A program made the translations under genes and the position numbers. From UBA2653 sp964572685 (lineage in GTDB: Bacteria > Pseudomonadota > Gammaproteobacteria > Legionellales > Legionellaceae), in NCBI GenBank assembly GCA_964572685.1, contig CAZNFJ010000008.1:1-55432 (forward strand): a stretch of DNA of 55,432 nucleotides. Reading direction: 5' to 3'. Under the pieces are notes generated by a model, which worked only from the letters and a program-made list of their open reading frames with translations, was not told the origin of the DNA and ran no database searches. Positions within the stretch are counted from its first letter, which is position 1; each line of letters starts with the position of its first letter. Below, one piece after another: positions 34,202 to 43,401 of the stretch.

Positions 34202-35965
34202 ATGATGGCATGGCCACGTCAAACATTTGATGCAGTAATTATTGGGGCTGGTGGTGCTGGCATGAGAGCCGCATTACAATTGGCAAACTCTGGTTTAAAA
34301 GTAGCGTTATTGTCTAAGGTTTTCCCAACGCGGTCTCATACTGTTTCAGCACAGGGTGGTATCACGGTTGCTTTGGGTAATTCAGATGAAGATGATTGGC
34401 GTTGGCATATGTATGATACGGTTAAAGGCGCTGACTATATTGGTGACCAAGATTGTATCGAATATTTGTGTAAGACAGGCCCTGAAGTTGTTTATGAATT
34501 AGAGCATATGGGATTGCCATTTTCGCGCATGGATAATGGTAAGATTTATCAAAGACCCTTTGGTGGTCAATCTAAAAACTTTGGTGGTGAGCAAGCCGCC
34601 AGAACTGCTGCTGCAGCTGATAGAACAGGTCATGCTTTGCTACATACCTTGTATCAGCAAAACATTAAAGCGCATACGCATGTTTTTAGTGAATGGTATG
34701 CCCTAGATTTCGTGATGAATGCACAAGGTCGCATAGCTGGTGTCATGGCTTTATGTATTGAAACCGGTGAAGTGGTCTTTTTTGAAACCCGGGTTTGTAT
34801 TCTTGCAACCGGTGGTGCTGGACGTATTTTCCAATCGACGACCAATGCCCATATTAATACTGGCGATGGTTTTGGTATGGTTTTACGAACAGGCATTCCT
34901 TTACAAGATATGGAAATGTGGCAGTTCCATCCGACTGGTATCGCCGGCGCAGGTACCTTGGTGACCGAGGGTTGCCGCGGTGAAGGTGGTTATTTGATCA
35001 ATAAAGACGGTGAGCGCTTCATGGAGCGTTATGCCCCGAATGCTAAAGATTTGGCATCCCGTGACGTTGTTGCCCGTTCAATTGCGATGGAAATTCGAGC
35101 TGGTCGAGGGTTTTCTAGTGAATTTTCAGTACCCCATGTGAAACTCAAATTAGATCATTTGGGTGCGGACTTGATTAAAAGTCGCTTGCCAGGTATTCGT
35201 GAATTATCGATTGAATTTGCCGGTGTTGACCCAATTGTCGAACCGATTCCTGTGGTTCCAACCTGTCATTATACCATGGGGGGTATTCCTACCAATGTGC
35301 ATGGACAGGTGATTAAACATTCCCACGGAAAAGACAGTATCGTTGAAGGTTTATATGCTGTCGGCGAATGTGCGTGTGTATCTGTGCATGGTGCTAATCG
35401 TTTGGGTGGAAATTCCTTACTGGATCTGGTCGTCTTTGGGCGAGCAGCAGGTATCCATGTTTCAACCAATGATTTGCCTGAATATGCGGGAGCCACTCAA
35501 GAGGATATGAATATCGCAATGGCCAGATATCTGCGTTGGGAAAATTCAACCAAGGGCGACACGATTTCTGAATTGCGTGCTGAAATGCAAAGAATCATGC
35601 AAGATGATTTTGGTGTATTTAGAACAGGCGATGTGATGGAACAAGGCTTGAAACGCCTAGATGCCTTGCGTGAACGTTTGGCCCATGCATATCTCGATGA
35701 TAAGAGTCATATTTTCAATACAGAACGCGTGGCAGCCCTTGAGTTGGATAATCTCATGGCAACTGCTTATGCGACAGCAAAAAGTGCTTTGGCAAGAACT
35801 GAAAGCCGTGGTGCACACAGTCGAGAGGATTATCCCAAGCGTGATGATGCAAACTGGATTAAGCACACACTGTATTTTTCTGCTGAGGACTCTATCGATT
35901 ATAGACCGGTAAATATGCAACCTAAATATGTACCGCCTTTTGAGCCCAAAGAGCGAGTTTACTAA
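34202..35965 (+). CDS. sdhA: succinate dehydrogenase flavoprotein subunit SdhA
   Basis: SdhA oxidises succinate to fumarate with covalently bound FAD. The 587-residue protein has the FAD-binding VIIGAGGAGMRAALQL (about 12-27), RSHTVSAQGG with the FAD-linking histidine (about 42-51), the active-site region TEGCRGEGGYLINKDGERF in part (about 257-275), HYTMGGI and RLGGNSLLDLVVFGR. It starts two bases after the sdhD stop, with GGAG in the sdhD end as ribosome site. Confidence 0.97.
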   Translation: MMAWPRQTFDAVIIGAGGAGMRAALQLANSGLKVALLSKVFPTRSHTVSAQGGITVALGNSDEDDWRWHMYDTVKGADYIGDQDCIEYLCKTGPEVVYELEHMGLPFSRMDNGKIYQRPFGGQSKNFGGEQAARTAAAADRTGHALLHTLYQQNIKAHTHVFSEWYALDFVMNAQGRIAGVMALCIETGEVVFFETRVCILATGGAGRIFQSTTNAHINTGDGFGMVLRTGIPLQDMEMWQFHPTGIAGAGTLVTEGCRGEGGYLINKDGERFMERYAPNAKDLASRDVVARSIAMEIRAGRGFSSEFSVPHVKLKLDHLGADLIKSRLPGIRELSIEFAGVDPIVEPIPVVPTCHYTMGGIPTNVHGQVIKHSHGKDSIVEGLYAVGECACVSVHGANRLGGNSLLDLVVFGRAAGIHVSTNDLPEYAGATQEDMNIAMARYLRWENSTKGDTISELRAEMQRIMQDDFGVFRTGDVMEQGLKRLDALRERLAHAYLDDKSHIFNTERVAALELDNLMATAYATAKSALARTESRGAHSREDYPKRDDANWIKHTLYFSAEDSIDYRPVNMQPKYVPPFEPKERVY

Positions 35966-35979
35966 GAGGATTAATAATT

Positions 35980-36702
35980 ATGGCTGATCATCAAACCATC
36001 CAAATATCCATTTATCGATACAATCCAGAAGTGGATAAAAAACCTTATATGCAAGATTTTAATATCCATGTTGAAAAAGGCTCTGATCCAAAAATTTTAA
36101 CATTACTCGAACGTCTAAAAGCCGAACAAGATCCGACTTTGACCTTTCGACGCTCATGTCGAGAGGGCGTTTGTGGTTCAGATGGCATGAATATCAATGG
36201 TAGTAATGGCCTTGCCTGCATCAGTGCATTGTCCAAATTTCAAAGTCAAAAAATTGTCATTCGTCCTTTACCTGGATTTCCAGTAGTTCGCGACTTGGTT
36301 GTGGATATGACGCAGTTTTACAAGCAATATGAACGCATAGAGCCTTACTTACAACCCTCACAAGAACCACCAGCGACTGAACGTCTCCAGTCTCCTGAAG
36401 AACGCGCTAAACTAGATGGCTTGTATGAATGTATTTTGTGTGCTTGTTGTACAAGTTCATGTCCATCATTTTGGTGGAATCCAGAAAAATTTGTAGGACC
36501 CGCAGGTTTATTGCAAGCATGGCGTTTTTTAGCGGATAGTCGTGATGATGCCACAGAAGAACGCTTGGCGGGTCTTCAAGATCCATTTAGTGTATTTCGA
36601 TGTCGAACCATTATGAATTGTGCAAGTGTTTGTCCTAAAGGTTTAAATCCAACAGCAGCCATCGGTGAAATTCGTCAAATGATGTTAGACAAACAAAGCT
36701 GA
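35980..36702 (+). CDS. sdhB: succinate dehydrogenase iron-sulfur subunit SdhB
   Basis: SdhB passes electrons from FAD to quinone through three clusters. The 240-residue protein shows the 2Fe-2S site CREGVCGSDG with a later cysteine at GLAC (about 60-79), the 4Fe-4S site CILCACCTSSCP (about 151-162) and CRTIMNCASVCPKGLNP (about 208-224). Length and motifs are normal. It lies 14 bases after sdhA with a GAGGA ribosome site. Confidence 0.97.
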   Translation: MADHQTIQISIYRYNPEVDKKPYMQDFNIHVEKGSDPKILTLLERLKAEQDPTLTFRRSCREGVCGSDGMNINGSNGLACISALSKFQSQKIVIRPLPGFPVVRDLVVDMTQFYKQYERIEPYLQPSQEPPATERLQSPEERAKLDGLYECILCACCTSSCPSFWWNPEKFVGPAGLLQAWRFLADSRDDATEERLAGLQDPFSVFRCRTIMNCASVCPKGLNPTAAIGEIRQMMLDKQS

Positions 36703-36725
36703 TGATGAGATGGGAGTAAGATGTG

Positions 36726-39524
36726 ATGAGTAGTATGCAGGAATTATTAAAAAATAGTTATTTGTCAGCTGGCAGTATGACCTATATTGAAGATCTTTAT
36801 GATGACTATTTGAGTAATCCTACCAGTGTTTCTGATGATTGGCGTCAATTGTTTGATCAATATGCCAATGGGGATAAAAATCAATTACCCCACAGGGATA
36901 TCATTGAATATTTTAAAGAATTGGCTCAGCAAAAGCCTCAAGCTGTGACGGTGTCTGGTTGTGAAAAACAAGCTGAGGTGACTGATTTAATCAATAGTTT
37001 CCGTGCCTATGGCCACCTGATGGCCAAACTAGATCCTTTAGGTTTGGATACGCCAAGAGTACTGGAATCATTAAAACCAGAAACCCATGGTTTATCTTTA
37101 GGTGATACACAGGCCTATTTTGTCAGTCACAGTTTATCTAAAGATCCAATTTCTTTAAACGCTTTATATGAACTTTTAAAACGCATTTACTGTGGTAGTA
37201 TTGGTCTCGAGTTTATGCACATCACCGATGAAACTGAAAAAAATTGGTGGCAGGAACGATTTGAGACTCAACATGGCCGTTTGAAATTAACAGCTGAGCA
37301 ACAAAAGACTTTGCTCAAAGAATTGATAGCCGCAGATGGGTTTGAGCGTTATTTACATACACGATTTGTAGGTCAAAAGCGTTTTTCCTTAGAAGGTGGC
37401 GATGCTTTAATTCCTATGCTCAAAAATATATTACGACGGGCTTGTCAAAAGCAGGTTAGTGATGTTGTGATTGGCATGGCACATCGTGGACGATTGAATG
37501 TCTTGATTAATATCGTCGGTAAAGCGCCCAAGATTTTATACGATGAGTTTGAAGGCAAGTATGATGAAAATCGTACAGGTGATGTTAAGTATCATTTGGG
37601 TTTTTCTAGTGATTTAATATTTGATAAAGATCAATCCATTCACTCGGTTCTCGCTTTTAATCCTTCACATCTTGAAATTATTGGACCTGTGGTTGAAGGC
37701 TCTGTTCGTGCGCGATTGTGTCGTTATGAAAATCTTGATCAAAAAAATGAAGTCGTGCCTGTGGTTATTCATGGAGATTCGGCTTTTACGGGTCAAGGTG
37801 TGGTCATGGAAACCTTTAACTTTTCACAAGCACGAGGATACAGTACAGGCGGTACGGTGCATATCGTGATCAATAATCAGGTGGGTTTTACAACCAATTT
37901 GGCTTGTGACACTCGTTCTTCGAATTATTGCACTGACATCGCCAAGATGGTGCAAGCTCCGGTTCTTCACGTCAATGGTGATGATGCAGAAGCTGTTATT
38001 TTTGCAACCGAATTAGCGCTTGACTATCGCATGACGTTTAAACGTGATGTTGTGATTGATTTGGTCTGTTATCGTCGACAAGGGCATAATGAAGCCGATG
38101 AGGCCATGTTAACCCAGCCTTTGATGTATCAAATTATCCGTCAACATCCAGTCCCTAGAGAAATTTATGCTAAACAATTGATCGATCAGGGAGTCATTGA
38201 TCATGCATGGTACAAAGCAGAAGTTGATGATTATCGCAATCTCATGGATAAAGGTGAGCCTTTGGTGGAAACACTTCCGCAACCTAAAAATAGTGAACGT
38301 TGCATGCGCTGGGCTCCTTATTTAGATACTGAATGGACTGCGTCTGCCAATACTGGCGTACCATCTAGCACACTAAAATCCTATATGCAAAAAATGTGCA
38401 AAGTGCCAGAAGGTTTTACTGTTCATCCTGTGGTTCAAAAAACTCTAAATGATCGACTCGCCATGGTGGAAGGGACCCTTCCTATGAACTGGGGATGTGC
38501 GGAGGCTTTGGGTTTTGCAAGTTTGTTACAAGATGGATATGAAGTCCGTTTATCTGGACAAGATTGTGGCCGAGGTACGTTTTCACACCGTCATGCGGTA
38601 TGGCATGATCAAAAAACCGGTTCGACATATATCCCGCTGGAACAATTTGTTACTAAAGCCAATCATCCTTTTACGGTAATTGATTCGGTCCTCTCTGAAG
38701 AAGCTGTACTCGCTTTTGAATATGGATATGCGGCTTCAGAACCACAAGCATTGGTGATTTGGGAAGGTCAATTTGGTGATTTTGTCAATGGTGCTCAAGT
38801 GGTGATTGATCAATTCATCAGTTCCGGTGAGCAAAAGTGGGGAAGGCTTTGTGGTCTGACGATGTTTTTGCCTCATGGTTATGAAGGGCAGGGACCTGAG
38901 CATTCATCTGCGCGTTTGGAACGATTCATGCAGCTCTGTGCTGAGCACAATATGCAAGTTTGTGTGCCCACAACACCTGCACAAATTTTTCATCTCATGC
39001 GACGTCAATTGATTCGTCCATACCGTAAACCTTTGGTGGTGATGACACCGAAAAGCTTGTTGAGACACCGCTTGGCGGTCTCAACCATGGATGATTTAGT
39101 TCATGGTTCATTCCAAAACATCATCCCTGAAGTCGATAATTTGTTATCAGAAAGTGTAGACAAAATTATTTTATGCTGCGGAAAGGTCTATTATGATTTG
39201 TTACAAGCGAGAATGGATAAAAATATTCAAAATGTTGCCATTGTCAGAATTGAACAACTTTATCCTTTCCCTGAAGAGGAATTGAAAAAGATTTTGGCTA
39301 CTTATCCAAATGCTAAAAATATTTTGTGGTGCCAAGAGGAGCCCAAAAATCAAGGTGCTTGGTTTACATCACAACATCATATGCAAGCTTGTTTGAAAGA
39401 TTTTCAAAATTTAAGCTATGTTGGGCGTGAGTTAGCTGCAGCGCCTGCTGTAGGAAGTCCTTATTTGCATGCGAAACAACAGCAAGCATTCATTGATGCT
39501 GCATTTAACATAATTGAAAAATAA
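36726..39524 (+). CDS. sucA: 2-oxoglutarate dehydrogenase E1 component SucA
   Basis: SucA is the thiamine-diphosphate decarboxylase of the 2-oxoglutarate dehydrogenase complex. The 932-residue protein has the N-terminal E2-binding segment SYLSAGSMTYIEDLYDDYL, IGMAHRGRLNVL, GDSAFTGQGVVMET and the TPP/Mg region GFTTN, then YRRQGHNEADE and SGQDCGRGTFSHRHAV. The start was set at ATG 36726, nine bases after GGGAG; GTG 36723 is also possible. It follows sdhB closely, so sdh and suc genes are probably one operon. Confidence 0.96.
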   Translation: MSSMQELLKNSYLSAGSMTYIEDLYDDYLSNPTSVSDDWRQLFDQYANGDKNQLPHRDIIEYFKELAQQKPQAVTVSGCEKQAEVTDLINSFRAYGHLMAKLDPLGLDTPRVLESLKPETHGLSLGDTQAYFVSHSLSKDPISLNALYELLKRIYCGSIGLEFMHITDETEKNWWQERFETQHGRLKLTAEQQKTLLKELIAADGFERYLHTRFVGQKRFSLEGGDALIPMLKNILRRACQKQVSDVVIGMAHRGRLNVLINIVGKAPKILYDEFEGKYDENRTGDVKYHLGFSSDLIFDKDQSIHSVLAFNPSHLEIIGPVVEGSVRARLCRYENLDQKNEVVPVVIHGDSAFTGQGVVMETFNFSQARGYSTGGTVHIVINNQVGFTTNLACDTRSSNYCTDIAKMVQAPVLHVNGDDAEAVIFATELALDYRMTFKRDVVIDLVCYRRQGHNEADEAMLTQPLMYQIIRQHPVPREIYAKQLIDQGVIDHAWYKAEVDDYRNLMDKGEPLVETLPQPKNSERCMRWAPYLDTEWTASANTGVPSSTLKSYMQKMCKVPEGFTVHPVVQKTLNDRLAMVEGTLPMNWGCAEALGFASLLQDGYEVRLSGQDCGRGTFSHRHAVWHDQKTGSTYIPLEQFVTKANHPFTVIDSVLSEEAVLAFEYGYAASEPQALVIWEGQFGDFVNGAQVVIDQFISSGEQKWGRLCGLTMFLPHGYEGQGPEHSSARLERFMQLCAEHNMQVCVPTTPAQIFHLMRRQLIRPYRKPLVVMTPKSLLRHRLAVSTMDDLVHGSFQNIIPEVDNLLSESVDKIILCCGKVYYDLLQARMDKNIQNVAIVRIEQLYPFPEEELKKILATYPNAKNILWCQEEPKNQGAWFTSQHHMQACLKDFQNLSYVGRELAAAPAVGSPYLHAKQQQAFIDAAFNIIEK

Positions 39525-39535
39525 AAGGAATCGAT

Positions 39536-40684
39536 ATGTCTATAGAAGTAAAAGTTCCTGCATTACCAGAATCGGTTGCCGATGCAACGGTTGCTAGCTG
39601 GCATAAAAAAGTAGGTGATAGAGTCAATCGTGACGAGAACTTGGTGGACTTAGAAACCGATAAAGTGGTTTTGGAAGTTCCAGCTCCGGCTGATGGTATC
39701 ATTACCGAGATTTTAGTGAGCTCTGGTGATGTTGTTAAATCAGGGGTGTTACTTGCTAAAATTGCAGAAGGTGCTGCAGCTGAAGTGGTTGAAAAAACAG
39801 CAACCCCTGTTGCAGAATCTGAGGTTCAAGCTCAAGGGCCTGCCGTTAGACGTTTGGTGGCTGAGCATGATATGAGTAGCAAAGATGTTGAACACCTAGC
39901 TAAAGATGGTCGTGTAAATGCTGCCGATGTTCGGGATTTTATGGCTACAAAGCCGAAAGCCACCATACAAACCTCAGGTGGAGCACGCGAAGAAAAACGC
40001 GTACCCATGACCCGTCTTCGTGCCAAAATTGCCGAACGTTTGGTACAAGCATCAACAGAAACGGCGATGCTGACTACCTTTAATGAAGTCAATTTGCAAG
40101 CGGTGATGGATTTACGTGCTAAATATCAGGATGCCTTTGTTAAAAAATACAATGTTAAATTGGGCTTTATGTCCTTTTTCACCAAAGCTGTTATTGCGGC
40201 ATTAAAAAAATTCCCATCAGTGAATGCATCTATTGATGGGGCTGATATGGTGTATCATGGTTACTTTGATGTTGGTATTGCTGTGTCCACAGAGCGTGGC
40301 TTGGTTGTACCAGTTCTTCGTGATGCCGATAGCCTATCTTTAGCTGAAATAGAATTGCAAATTCAGGATTTTGCTGCTAAGGCAAGAACTGGAAAACTTG
40401 CAATTGAAGACATGCAAGGTGGGACATTTACCATTACCAATGGTGGAATTTTTGGTTCTATGCTATCAACACCTATCATTAATCCACCACAAACCGGCAT
40501 TTTAGGAATGCATAAAATCATGGAACGCCCAGTGGCCGAAAATGGTCAAGTGGTGATTCGTCCGATGATGTATTTGGCATTGTCTTATGATCATCGTTTG
40601 GTGGATGGTAAAGAATCTGTTCAATTTTTAGTGTGCATTAAGGAAATGTTAGAAGATCCCGCACGCTTCCTTCTTGATTTATAG
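39536..40684 (+). CDS. sucB: dihydrolipoyl succinyltransferase E2 component SucB
   Basis: SucB forms the core of the 2-oxoglutarate dehydrogenase complex. The 382-residue protein has a lipoyl domain with Lys43 in ETDKVVLEV, an Ala/Val/Pro linker, the E1/E3-binding domain around 98-135 (GPAVRRLVAEHDM), and the catalytic domain ending YDHRLVDGKESVQFL with His and Asp of the active site. It is slightly shorter than E. coli SucB (405). AAAGGA precedes the ATG. The E3 gene lpdA is not in the window. Confidence 0.96.
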   Translation: MSIEVKVPALPESVADATVASWHKKVGDRVNRDENLVDLETDKVVLEVPAPADGIITEILVSSGDVVKSGVLLAKIAEGAAAEVVEKTATPVAESEVQAQGPAVRRLVAEHDMSSKDVEHLAKDGRVNAADVRDFMATKPKATIQTSGGAREEKRVPMTRLRAKIAERLVQASTETAMLTTFNEVNLQAVMDLRAKYQDAFVKKYNVKLGFMSFFTKAVIAALKKFPSVNASIDGADMVYHGYFDVGIAVSTERGLVVPVLRDADSLSLAEIELQIQDFAAKARTGKLAIEDMQGGTFTITNGGIFGSMLSTPIINPPQTGILGMHKIMERPVAENGQVVIRPMMYLALSYDHRLVDGKESVQFLVCIKEMLEDPARFLLDL

Positions 40685-40698
40685 TAGAGGACTGTTCG

Positions 40699-41865
40699 AT
40701 GAATTTGCATGAATATCAGGCAAAAATTTTATTTAGAAAATTTGGATTGCCCGCACCTCAAGGTGGGGTTGCTTTTAATACCACAGAAGCGCTACAAGTT
40801 GCTCAACAGCTAGGTGCTGGCCCTTGGGTTGCCAAGGCTCAAGTCCATGCAGGTGGTCGGGGTAAAGCTGGCGGTGTGAAAGTCGTCAAGACCAGTGATG
40901 AACTCATGGATTTTTGCCAAAAATTACTGGGGACGCACTTGGTGACTTATCAAACGGATGCAAATGGGCAACCCGTGAGCGCGATTCTTGTTGAAGAGAC
41001 TTGTGCCATTGCACGTGAATTGTATTTGGGTGCGGTCATTGATAGAACTTGTGGAAAAATGGTTATCATGGCTTCCACTGAAGGTGGTGTTGAGATTGAA
41101 AAAGTAGCAGAAGAGACACCTGAAAAAATTCTAAAAGTTGAAGTCGATCCGATGCTTGGCGTGATGCCATTTCAAGCTCGAGAAGTCGGTTTTAAATTAG
41201 GTTTAAATTTAGATCAAATCGCTTCCTTTACCAAAATCATGATCAATCTCGGTAAAATGTTTACTGAATGTGACTTAAGCTTATTGGAAATCAATCCTTT
41301 GGTAGTCACTCAATCCGGTGAAATTTTATGTCTGGATGGTAAAATCAATATTGATGACAATGCTTTATATCGTCACCCTGAGTTGAAAGTGATGCGAGAT
41401 CCGTCTCAAGAAGATGAGCGTGTAAATCGAGCACACGATTGGGAATTAAACTATATTCCTTTAGAAGGTGATATCGGTTGTATGGTCAATGGTGCTGGAC
41501 TTGCAATGGCAACCATGGACGTTATTCAGCTTTATGGTGGAAAACCGGCTAACTTTTTAGACGTTGGTGGTGGTGCAACAAAAGAGCGTGTGGCAGAAGC
41601 TTTAAAAATTATTCGTGCAGATCAAAATGTCAAAGGCATTTTAGTGAATATTTTTGGTGGAATTGTGCGCTGTGACTTGATTGCTGAAGGTATTCTAGCC
41701 GCTGTTGCTGAAATTCAGTTAGATATTCCTGTCGTGGTTCGTTTAGAAGGAACCAATGCTGCAGCGGGTGCCAAATTATTGGATGAAAGTTCAATGAATG
41801 TCATTGCTGCAAACAGTTTAGACGATGCTGCTCAAAAAATTGTAGCGGCTGTGAAAAAAAGCTAA
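40699..41865 (+). CDS. sucC: succinyl-CoA synthetase beta subunit SucC
   Basis: The 388-residue ATP-grasp subunit has the N-terminal MNLHEYQAKILFRKFGLP, WVAKAQVHAGGRGKAGGVK (about 44-62, nucleotide binding), LLEINPLVV and NIFGGIVRCD (about 321-330), where the two subunits meet. With SucD it converts succinyl-CoA to succinate with ATP or GTP formation. Length is that of E. coli SucC. Confidence 0.97.
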   Translation: MNLHEYQAKILFRKFGLPAPQGGVAFNTTEALQVAQQLGAGPWVAKAQVHAGGRGKAGGVKVVKTSDELMDFCQKLLGTHLVTYQTDANGQPVSAILVEETCAIARELYLGAVIDRTCGKMVIMASTEGGVEIEKVAEETPEKILKVEVDPMLGVMPFQAREVGFKLGLNLDQIASFTKIMINLGKMFTECDLSLLEINPLVVTQSGEILCLDGKINIDDNALYRHPELKVMRDPSQEDERVNRAHDWELNYIPLEGDIGCMVNGAGLAMATMDVIQLYGGKPANFLDVGGGATKERVAEALKIIRADQNVKGILVNIFGGIVRCDLIAEGILAAVAEIQLDIPVVVRLEGTNAAAGAKLLDESSMNVIAANSLDDAAQKIVAAVKKS

Positions 41866-41875
41866 GAGGTGAAGT

Positions 41876-42754
41876 ATGAGTATTCTAGTAAATTCAGCAA
41901 CTAAAGTTCTTTGCCAAGGCTTTACCGGTAAGCAAGGCACGTTTCATAGTGAAGGTGCTTTGGCTTATGGTACCCAATTGGTTGGTGGTGTAACCCCTGG
42001 GAAAGGCGGTCAAACGCATTTAGGTTTACCCGTTTTCAACACTGTTCGTGAAGCAGTCGCCCAAACTGGCGCCGATGCCACTATGATTTATGTTCCAGCG
42101 CCTTTTTGTAAAGATTCTATTTTAGAAGCAGCTGATGCAGGCATACCTTTAATTGTATGTATCACTGAAGGTGTACCAGTGCAGGATATGCTAGAAGTCA
42201 AGCAGTATTTGGCACAACATACCTACAGCCGACTCATTGGCCCCAATTGTCCTGGCGTGATTACACCTGGTGAATGTAAAATGGGTATCATGCCAGGCAG
42301 CATTCATTTGCCTGGAAAAGTGGGTATTGTCTCACGCTCAGGTACTTTAACTTATGAAGCTGTGAAACAAACCACGGACAAGGGCTTTGGTCAAAGTACT
42401 TGTGTAGGGATTGGTGGTGATCCGATTCCTGGTAGTCATTTTATTGATATTTTGAGTTTGTTTGAACATGATCCTAAAACAGAAGCGATTATCATGGTTG
42501 GTGAAATTGGTGGTACAGCAGAAGAAGAGGCTGCAGATTTCATCAAAGCACATGTTACGAAACCTGTCGTTTCTTACATTGCTGGTGTGACCGCTCCTCC
42601 TGGAAAACGCATGGGACATGCTGGTGCCATTATTGCAGGCGGAAAGGGGACTGCTGCTGATAAGTTTAAGGCATTGGAAGCAGCTGGTGTTAAAACGGTT
42701 CGATCTCCAGCAGAACTGGGTAATGCCATTGCTGAAGTGACCGGCTGGAAATAA
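41876..42754 (+). CDS. sucD: succinyl-CoA synthetase alpha subunit SucD
   Basis: The 292-residue alpha subunit binds CoA and carries the phosphohistidine. Visible are CQGFTGKQGTFHSE (about 13-26), YGTQLVGGVTPGKGG, IGPNCPGVI, GIVSRSGTLTYE and GKRMGHAGAIIAGGKGTA with the active-site histidine (about 248). It lies 10 bases after sucC, and its stop overlaps the pdxH start by one base. Confidence 0.97.
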   Translation: MSILVNSATKVLCQGFTGKQGTFHSEGALAYGTQLVGGVTPGKGGQTHLGLPVFNTVREAVAQTGADATMIYVPAPFCKDSILEAADAGIPLIVCITEGVPVQDMLEVKQYLAQHTYSRLIGPNCPGVITPGECKMGIMPGSIHLPGKVGIVSRSGTLTYEAVKQTTDKGFGQSTCVGIGGDPIPGSHFIDILSLFEHDPKTEAIIMVGEIGGTAEEEAADFIKAHVTKPVVSYIAGVTAPPGKRMGHAGAIIAGGKGTAADKFKALEAAGVKTVRSPAELGNAIAEVTGWK

Positions 42755-43401
42755 TGTCTGATAAAACCTTATTGGCTCATATTCGTCGTGAATATGAGTC
42801 AAAACCCTTCAATCAAGAAGATTTACTCGACAATCCTATCACTCAATTTGAATCATGGTTTGCGCAATGGTTGGTCGCTAAGCCGCTTGAGCCTACAGCG
42901 ATGATCTTGTCAACAGTAGATCTTTTTGGTTATCCTGACAGCCGAGTGGTGTTGTTAAAGGATATTTGGCAAGATCAGTTTGTTTTTTTTACCAATTATC
43001 ATAGCCAAAAAGGGCTGCATATTGACCATCAGCCACATGTGGCACTCAATTTCTATTGGCCAGATTTATTTCGTCAAGTTCGAGTTAGAGGAATTGCTTC
43101 AATGTTACCAGCTGAACGTTCCGATGAGTATTTTGCATCTCGACCTTTCGAAAGTCAGTGCAGTGCAATTGTTTCTCCACAAAGTCAAAAAATCGAAGAT
43201 CTTAATCATTTACTTGAAGACCTTCAAAAAACACAAGAACAATATCAAAATCAACCTATACTTCGCCCTCCATACTGGGGAGGCTATGCTGTTTTACCTT
43301 TAGAGTTTGAGTTCTGGCAAGGGCAACGAGGTAGATTTCATGACCGTTTTCATTATTATAAATTAGATGATGTCTGGAAGATTGAGCGTCTAGCGCCCTG
43401 A
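42754..43401 (+). CDS. pdxH: pyridoxamine 5'-phosphate oxidase PdxH
   Basis: PdxH is an FMN enzyme that oxidises pyridoxine or pyridoxamine 5'-phosphate to PLP. The 215-residue protein has SRVVLLKDIWQDQFVFFTNYHSQKG (in two parts, about 68-92), VRVRGIASML, YFASRP, SPQSQ and the C-terminal RLAP ending typical of the family. Length matches E. coli (218). The start overlaps the sucD stop (TAATG), so it is translated from the end of the TCA-cycle cluster. No functional reason for that link is visible. Confidence 0.95.
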   Translation: MSDKTLLAHIRREYESKPFNQEDLLDNPITQFESWFAQWLVAKPLEPTAMILSTVDLFGYPDSRVVLLKDIWQDQFVFFTNYHSQKGLHIDHQPHVALNFYWPDLFRQVRVRGIASMLPAERSDEYFASRPFESQCSAIVSPQSQKIEDLNHLLEDLQKTQEQYQNQPILRPPYWGGYAVLPLEFEFWQGQRGRFHDRFHYYKLDDVWKIERLAP

